Part shown: in pieces, positions 63,321 to 64,000 of the stretch | Layout of the letters: every line of letters starts with the position of its first letter | Position numbering within the stretch: position 1 is the stretch's first letter | Assembly: GCF_004342065.1 (NCBI RefSeq) | Contig: NZ_SLZU01000018.1 | Coordinates: forward strand, 1 to 64,000 | Direction: 5' to 3' | Source: Primorskyibacter sedentarius | GTDB lineage: Bacteria > Pseudomonadota > Alphaproteobacteria > Rhodobacterales > Rhodobacteraceae | Length of the DNA: 64,000 nucleotides | Made by a program: the position numbers and the translations under genes | The notes under the pieces: generated by a model | Databases searched by the model: none | Told to the model about the DNA's origin: nothing | The model's input: the letters and a program-made list of their open reading frames with translations, nothing else

Positions 63321-64000
63321 TCGGTCTGCCGGGACCGGCGGGCGCGCATTTCCCGGCGCCGCGCCATAGCATCAGCGCGGGCATTTCCGGTTGCAGGCGT
63401 GGCGGAGCCCGTCGGGCCAGAGGAAGTTTGCGCAGCTGGTGTCGCGGGACGGGCAGGGGCCGCACTGCCACCCAACTTGCCCTGAACCGCTTCGGCAAGA
63501 TCGCCCAGAACAGGGAAGCGGAAGATGTCGGTGATCGACAGCTTCGTCACTCCCAGCCGGGTGCGGATTTCCCGATGCGCCTGCACCGCCAGAAGCGAGT
63601 GCCCGCCCAGATCGAAGAAATTGTCCCGCGCCGAAATATCGCCCACTCCAAGCGTCGCCCCCCAAACGGCGGCGATTTCGGCGGTGATCTCTTCCGTGCT
63701 GCGGCCCTCGCCAGTCGATGGCGTGGCCCCGTTTGCGGCCGGTGCGATGGCAGGCTGCGGTGTCGGACGGGGGGCTGCCGCGCGGGTAGGTGCCTTGGGC
63801 GCGGGCAGCGCCTTGCGGTCCACCTTCTTGTTGGGGGTCAGCGGGAAAGCATCGATCGCCACGAACCGCGCCGGGATCATATGCGCGGGCAGATGATCGG
63901 CAAGCGCGGATTTGAGCTTGGCCTCCTCCACCGGATTGTCGGTCAGCAGATAGGCCACCAGTTGCTGCACGCCTGGCTGGTCCTCGCGCGCGACCACCAC
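63317..64000 (-). CDS. Nonribosomal peptide synthetase, C-terminal end (partial)
   Basis: The last 227 residues of a larger enzyme that continues beyond base 64000. First comes the C-terminal subdomain of an AMP-binding (adenylation) domain (LPAHMIPARFVAIDAFPLTPNKKVDRKALP, where the invariant Lys is in NKKVDRKAL). An Ala/Pro-rich linker follows, then a peptidyl-carrier domain with DNFFDLGGHSLLAVQ (Ser is the phosphopantetheine site). It ends in a Pro/Ala-rich tail with an Arg-rich finish (MARRREMRARRSRQ). No thioesterase follows, so release may occur otherwise or through another protein. Confidence 0.9.
   Translation of the reverse strand: MVVAREDQPGVQQLVAYLLTDNPVEEAKLKSALADHLPAHMIPARFVAIDAFPLTPNKKVDRKALPAPKAPTRAAAPRPTPQPAIAPAANGATPSTGEGRSTEEITAEIAAVWGATLGVGDISARDNFFDLGGHSLLAVQAHREIRTRLGVTKLSITDIFRFPVLGDLAEAVQGKLGGSAAPARPATPAAQTSSGPTGSATPATGNARADAMARRREMRARRSRQTE

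Overview
The window looks like part of an extrachromosomal replicon (plasmid or chromid) of an alphaproteobacterium of the order Rhodobacterales (Roseobacter group). The evidence is a RepA-type initiator with parA/parB, high-GC alphaproteobacterial coding bias, an exosortase with the XrtD plus EpsI fusion layout, and three proteins with VPLPA-CTERM-type tails. Its main content is an exopolysaccharide (EPS) and matrix-protein island, with several large adhesin-like proteins and many transposon remnants.

Layout. 1-0.5 kb: ends of dead IS5 and IS91 elements. 0.5-7.8 kb: an AT-rich sulfotransferase, exosortase XrtD, a rhomboid protease, a VPLPA-CTERM-like protein, a family 2 glycosyltransferase and an O-antigen polymerase/ligase-like membrane protein. 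7.8-10.1 kb: decayed IS110, IS256 and IS3-type pieces, then a dif-like sequence. 10.3-13.1 kb: a three-gene operon (Gfo/Idh/MocA oxidoreductase, unknown protein, WecG/TagA glycosyltransferase). 13.6-19.7 kb: one giant repeat protein with carbohydrate-binding-like modules and SdrD-B-like repeats, including a 1,140-bp tandem duplication. 20-25.2 kb: ExoY-like priming transferase, PrsT-like TPR lipoprotein, family 2 glycosyltransferase and a VPLPA-CTERM protein. 25.5-29.8 kb: aminotransferase, GT61, GT4 and YdcF-like operon. 29.9-31.6 kb: third VPLPA-CTERM protein and a second sulfotransferase.

31.7-35.8 kb: replication and partition module. repA diverges from parA-parB, three 22-bp iterons lie between them, and TTTCGC/GCGAAA palindromes sit at both ends. 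35.8-46.2 kb: two giant proteins sharing a near-identical 2.9-kb 5' half but with different C-terminal halves (RTX in one, cadherin-like plus a repeated lectin-like module in the other), with an IS66 remnant between them. 47.1-50.3 kb: asparagine synthase and GT4. 50.5-57.8 kb: EPS export and assembly core (outer-membrane barrel, Wza-like export protein, ExeA-like ATPase, Wzz-like chain-length protein, tyrosine-kinase-like ATPase, GDP-mannose-forming ManC). 57.9-62.6 kb: Wzx-like flippase, SGNH-hydrolase lipoprotein, GT4 and a third sulfotransferase. 62.6-64 kb: a phosphopantetheinyl transferase and the 3' end of a nonribosomal peptide synthetase that continues past the window.

Taken together: ManC supplies GDP-mannose, the ExoY-like enzyme starts the repeat unit on a lipid carrier, the GT2/GT4/GT61/WecG enzymes extend it, sulfotransferases and the SGNH protein may decorate it, and flippase, polymerase, Wzz/kinase, Wza-like protein and barrel move it out. 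XrtD would anchor or release the VPLPA-CTERM proteins in the same envelope layer. The giant proteins, none with an obvious Sec signal, look like matrix or adhesion proteins. No type I secretion transporter and no rhamnose (rml) genes are visible in the window.
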